From an uncultured bacterium (lineage in GTDB: Bacteria; Bacillota; Clostridia; Lachnospirales; Lachnospiraceae): DNA of 35,023 nt. The position numbers and the translations under genes are program-made. Below the pieces are notes generated by a model that saw only the letters and a list, made by a program, of their open reading frames with translations, was not told where the DNA came from and did not search any database. The stretch is taken from the NCBI GenBank assembly GCA_905215405.1, contig CAJMQE010000038.1, positions 1-35,023 on the forward strand. Reading direction: 5' to 3'. Positions 33,367-35,023 of this stretch are shown piece after piece. How positions within the stretch are numbered: the stretch's first letter is position 1; each line of letters opens with the position of its first letter.

Positions 33367-33394
33367 TTGACAATCACGTTTACATTTATACAAT
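33367..33394 (+). promoter_or_regulatory. Promoter of serS
   Basis: TTGACA (33367-33372), a 16-base spacer and TACAAT (33389-33394) give a good promoter with a leader of nearly 200 bases. An ATACAATT/AATTGTAT hairpin (33388-33406) overlaps the -10. No T-box signature (the conserved GGTGG-containing antiterminator) is visible in the leader. Confidence 0.65.
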
Positions 33395-33597
33395 TAATAA
33401 TTGTATGCAGCAATATGGTTTTATTGTAAGTGGAAAAAAGGATTTACTACTTTATAATATAAGAGGTTTAGTTATCTTTAAAAGTGTTAAAAATATTATA
33501 TAGATTAAAATTCATTTACAATTATATAGGAGAAATATAATTTACATATGAATTTCAATATAAATATACAACATGTGACATTCAGGAGGAAAATAGT

Positions 33598-34878
33598 ATG
33601 TTAGATTTAAAATTTTTAAGAGAAAATCCAGATATCGTAAAACAGAATATCAAAAATAAATTCCAGGATAATAAACTTGGACTCGTTGATGAAGTAATCG
33701 AACTGGATGCTGAAAGAAGAAAAGTACAGGCAGAAGCTGATGAACTTAGAGCTTCTAAGAATACTATTTCAAAGCAGATCGGTGCACTTATGGCTCAAGG
33801 TAAAAAAGAAGAAGCAGAAGCTGTAAAGAAACAGGTTACAGAAAATGCTGCAAAATTAGCTGAACTGGCTGAAAAAGAAAGCGAACTGAACGATAAAGTA
33901 ACAAAGGATATGATGGTTATTCCTAATATTATCGATCCAAGTGTACCAATTGGTAAAGATGATAGTGAAAATGTAGAAATTGAAAAGTTCGGTGATCCAT
34001 TTGTACCTGACTTCGAAATCCCATACCATACAGAAATCATGGAAAAATTAGATGGTATTGATCTGGATAGTGCACGTAAAGTTGCAGGTAATGGTTTCTA
34101 TTATTTAATGGGAGATATTGCACGTCTTCATTCTGCAGTTATTTCTTATGCAAGAGATTTTATGATCGACAGAGGATTTACTTATTGCGTACCTCCTTTT
34201 ATGATCAGAAGTAATGTTGTAACAGGTGTTATGAGCTTTGCAGAAATGGATGCTATGATGTATAAGATCGAGGGTGAAGATCTTTACCTGATCGGTACAA
34301 GTGAACATTCTATGATTGGTAAATTTATTGATACAATTCTTCCTGAAGGAGATCTTCCAAAGACTCTGACAAGTTATTCTCCATGTTTTAGAAAAGAAAA
34401 GGGTGCACATGGTATTGAAGAACGTGGTGTTTACAGAATTCATCAGTTTGAAAAACAGGAAATGATCGTTGTATGTAAACCAGAAGATAGTAAGATGTGG
34501 TTCGATAAATTATGGCAGAATACAGTTGATCTGTTCCGTTCATTAGATATACCAGTAAGAACTCTGGAATGCTGCTCAGGCGATCTGGCTGATTTAAAGG
34601 TAAAATCTATCGATGTTGAAGCATGGTCACCTCGTCAGAAGAAATATTTTGAAGTAGGTAGCTGTTCTAACCTTGGAGATGCACAGGCAAGACGTCTGAA
34701 GATCAGAGTAAACGGCGAAGATGGAAATAAGTATTTTGCACACACATTAAATAATACAGTTGTTGCTCCTCCTAGAATGTTAATTGCATTCCTTGAAAAC
34801 AACCTGAATGAAGATGGAAGCATTAGAATTCCTAAGGTATTACAGCCATATATGGGTAATAAAGAAGTAATTAAATAA
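33598..34878 (+). CDS. serS: Seryl-tRNA synthetase
   Basis: This 426-residue class II synthetase charges tRNA-Ser. The N-terminal tRNA-binding coiled coil spans roughly residues 25-105 (VDEVIELDAERRKVQAEADEL onwards). Motif 2 is SPCFRKEKGAHGIEERGVYR with IHQFEKQE (from residue 261), and motif 3 is NNTVVAPPRMLIAFLENN. The catalytic domain differs from common bacterial SerRS. It has LIGTSEHSMIGKF where TAEVP is usual, and KEKGAHG where EAGSAG is usual. Length is normal. AGGAGG precedes the ATG. It ends 145 bases before the window edge. Confidence 0.93.
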   Translation: MLDLKFLRENPDIVKQNIKNKFQDNKLGLVDEVIELDAERRKVQAEADELRASKNTISKQIGALMAQGKKEEAEAVKKQVTENAAKLAELAEKESELNDKVTKDMMVIPNIIDPSVPIGKDDSENVEIEKFGDPFVPDFEIPYHTEIMEKLDGIDLDSARKVAGNGFYYLMGDIARLHSAVISYARDFMIDRGFTYCVPPFMIRSNVVTGVMSFAEMDAMMYKIEGEDLYLIGTSEHSMIGKFIDTILPEGDLPKTLTSYSPCFRKEKGAHGIEERGVYRIHQFEKQEMIVVCKPEDSKMWFDKLWQNTVDLFRSLDIPVRTLECCSGDLADLKVKSIDVEAWSPRQKKYFEVGSCSNLGDAQARRLKIRVNGEDGNKYFAHTLNNTVVAPPRMLIAFLENNLNEDGSIRIPKVLQPYMGNKEVIK

Positions 34879-35023
34879 TAATATGCCGAACTAGCGTAAG
34901 AAACTTTGAATAGTTTGATATTACAGAATAGGTACTGTTCGATGCAGAGAAAAGACCTGGAGATAAAACTCAATGGTGTTAAGTTAAGGATTCAAAGAGA
35001 AGTTAGTATCGTTTGCGATATTA
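34879..35023. other. Sequence after serS to the window edge
   Basis: This is 145 bases with no recognisable gene. A short AAACT/AGTTT inverted repeat (about 34909-34924) lacks a T run, so it is not a convincing terminator. Confidence 0.4.

Noticed and set aside
33311..33597. T-box riboswitch in front of serS
   Set aside because: The conserved T-box sequence and antiterminator/terminator pair are not present; only a promoter hairpin is seen.
33548..33604. 18-codon frame overlapping the serS start codon
   Set aside because: The nearest AGGAG is about 15 bases from its ATG, too far, and the peptide has no recognisable features.

Overview
The window is the replication-origin neighbourhood of an AT-rich low-GC Gram-positive chromosome. 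Gene content and protein style suggest a member of the class Clostridia, probably Lachnospiraceae; that placement is inference, not a database result. The origin (oriC) lies between dnaA and rpmH at about 16.9-17.3 kb. It holds perfect DnaA boxes, a 24-bp direct repeat and the divergent dnaA and rpmH promoters. Almost all genes point away from it, as expected for co-orientation with replication.

Left of the origin, on the minus strand, is the set dnaA, dnaN, yaaA (S4 domain), recF, gyrB, gyrA. A strong terminator carrying a perfect DnaA box closes it. Next come a two-subunit iron-sulfur class I fumarase, a tRNA-Ser(GCU) with near-consensus promoter and terminator, and a four-gene amino-acid ABC transporter (ATPase, binding lipoprotein, two permeases) resembling aspartate/glutamate PEB1-type systems. 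The transporter operon sits behind a promoter and a strong leader terminator whose 3' arm can also pair with the first gene's ribosome binding site. A cytidylate-kinase-like gene follows. At the left edge are three tandem promoters of the rRNA-operon type, firing leftwards out of the window.

Right of the origin, on the plus strand, is rpmH, rnpA, yidD, yidC, jag, mnmE, mnmG, rsmG: ribosome protein, RNase P, membrane insertion and tRNA/rRNA modification. A minus-strand alpha/beta-hydrolase-fold protein with a degenerate catalytic triad interrupts the run. A DegS/DegU-like two-component pair comes next, then about 1.75 kb with no clear gene that holds three perfect parS sites. parA, parB, a DUF4446 membrane protein and serS complete the segment. 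No noc gene is seen beside rsmG.

The main non-genic features are: short-period AT-rich tandem repeats in several intergenic regions (16-bp units at 2.0-2.2 kb; 15-bp units at 25.5-25.7 kb with an exact 71-bp duplication); an exact 18-mer shared in inverted orientation by oriC and the dnaA-dnaN gap; parS cores extended into 24-36 bp perfect palindromes; and extra DnaA boxes outside oriC. I found no CRISPR array, insertion sequence, prophage or obvious recent horizontal transfer.
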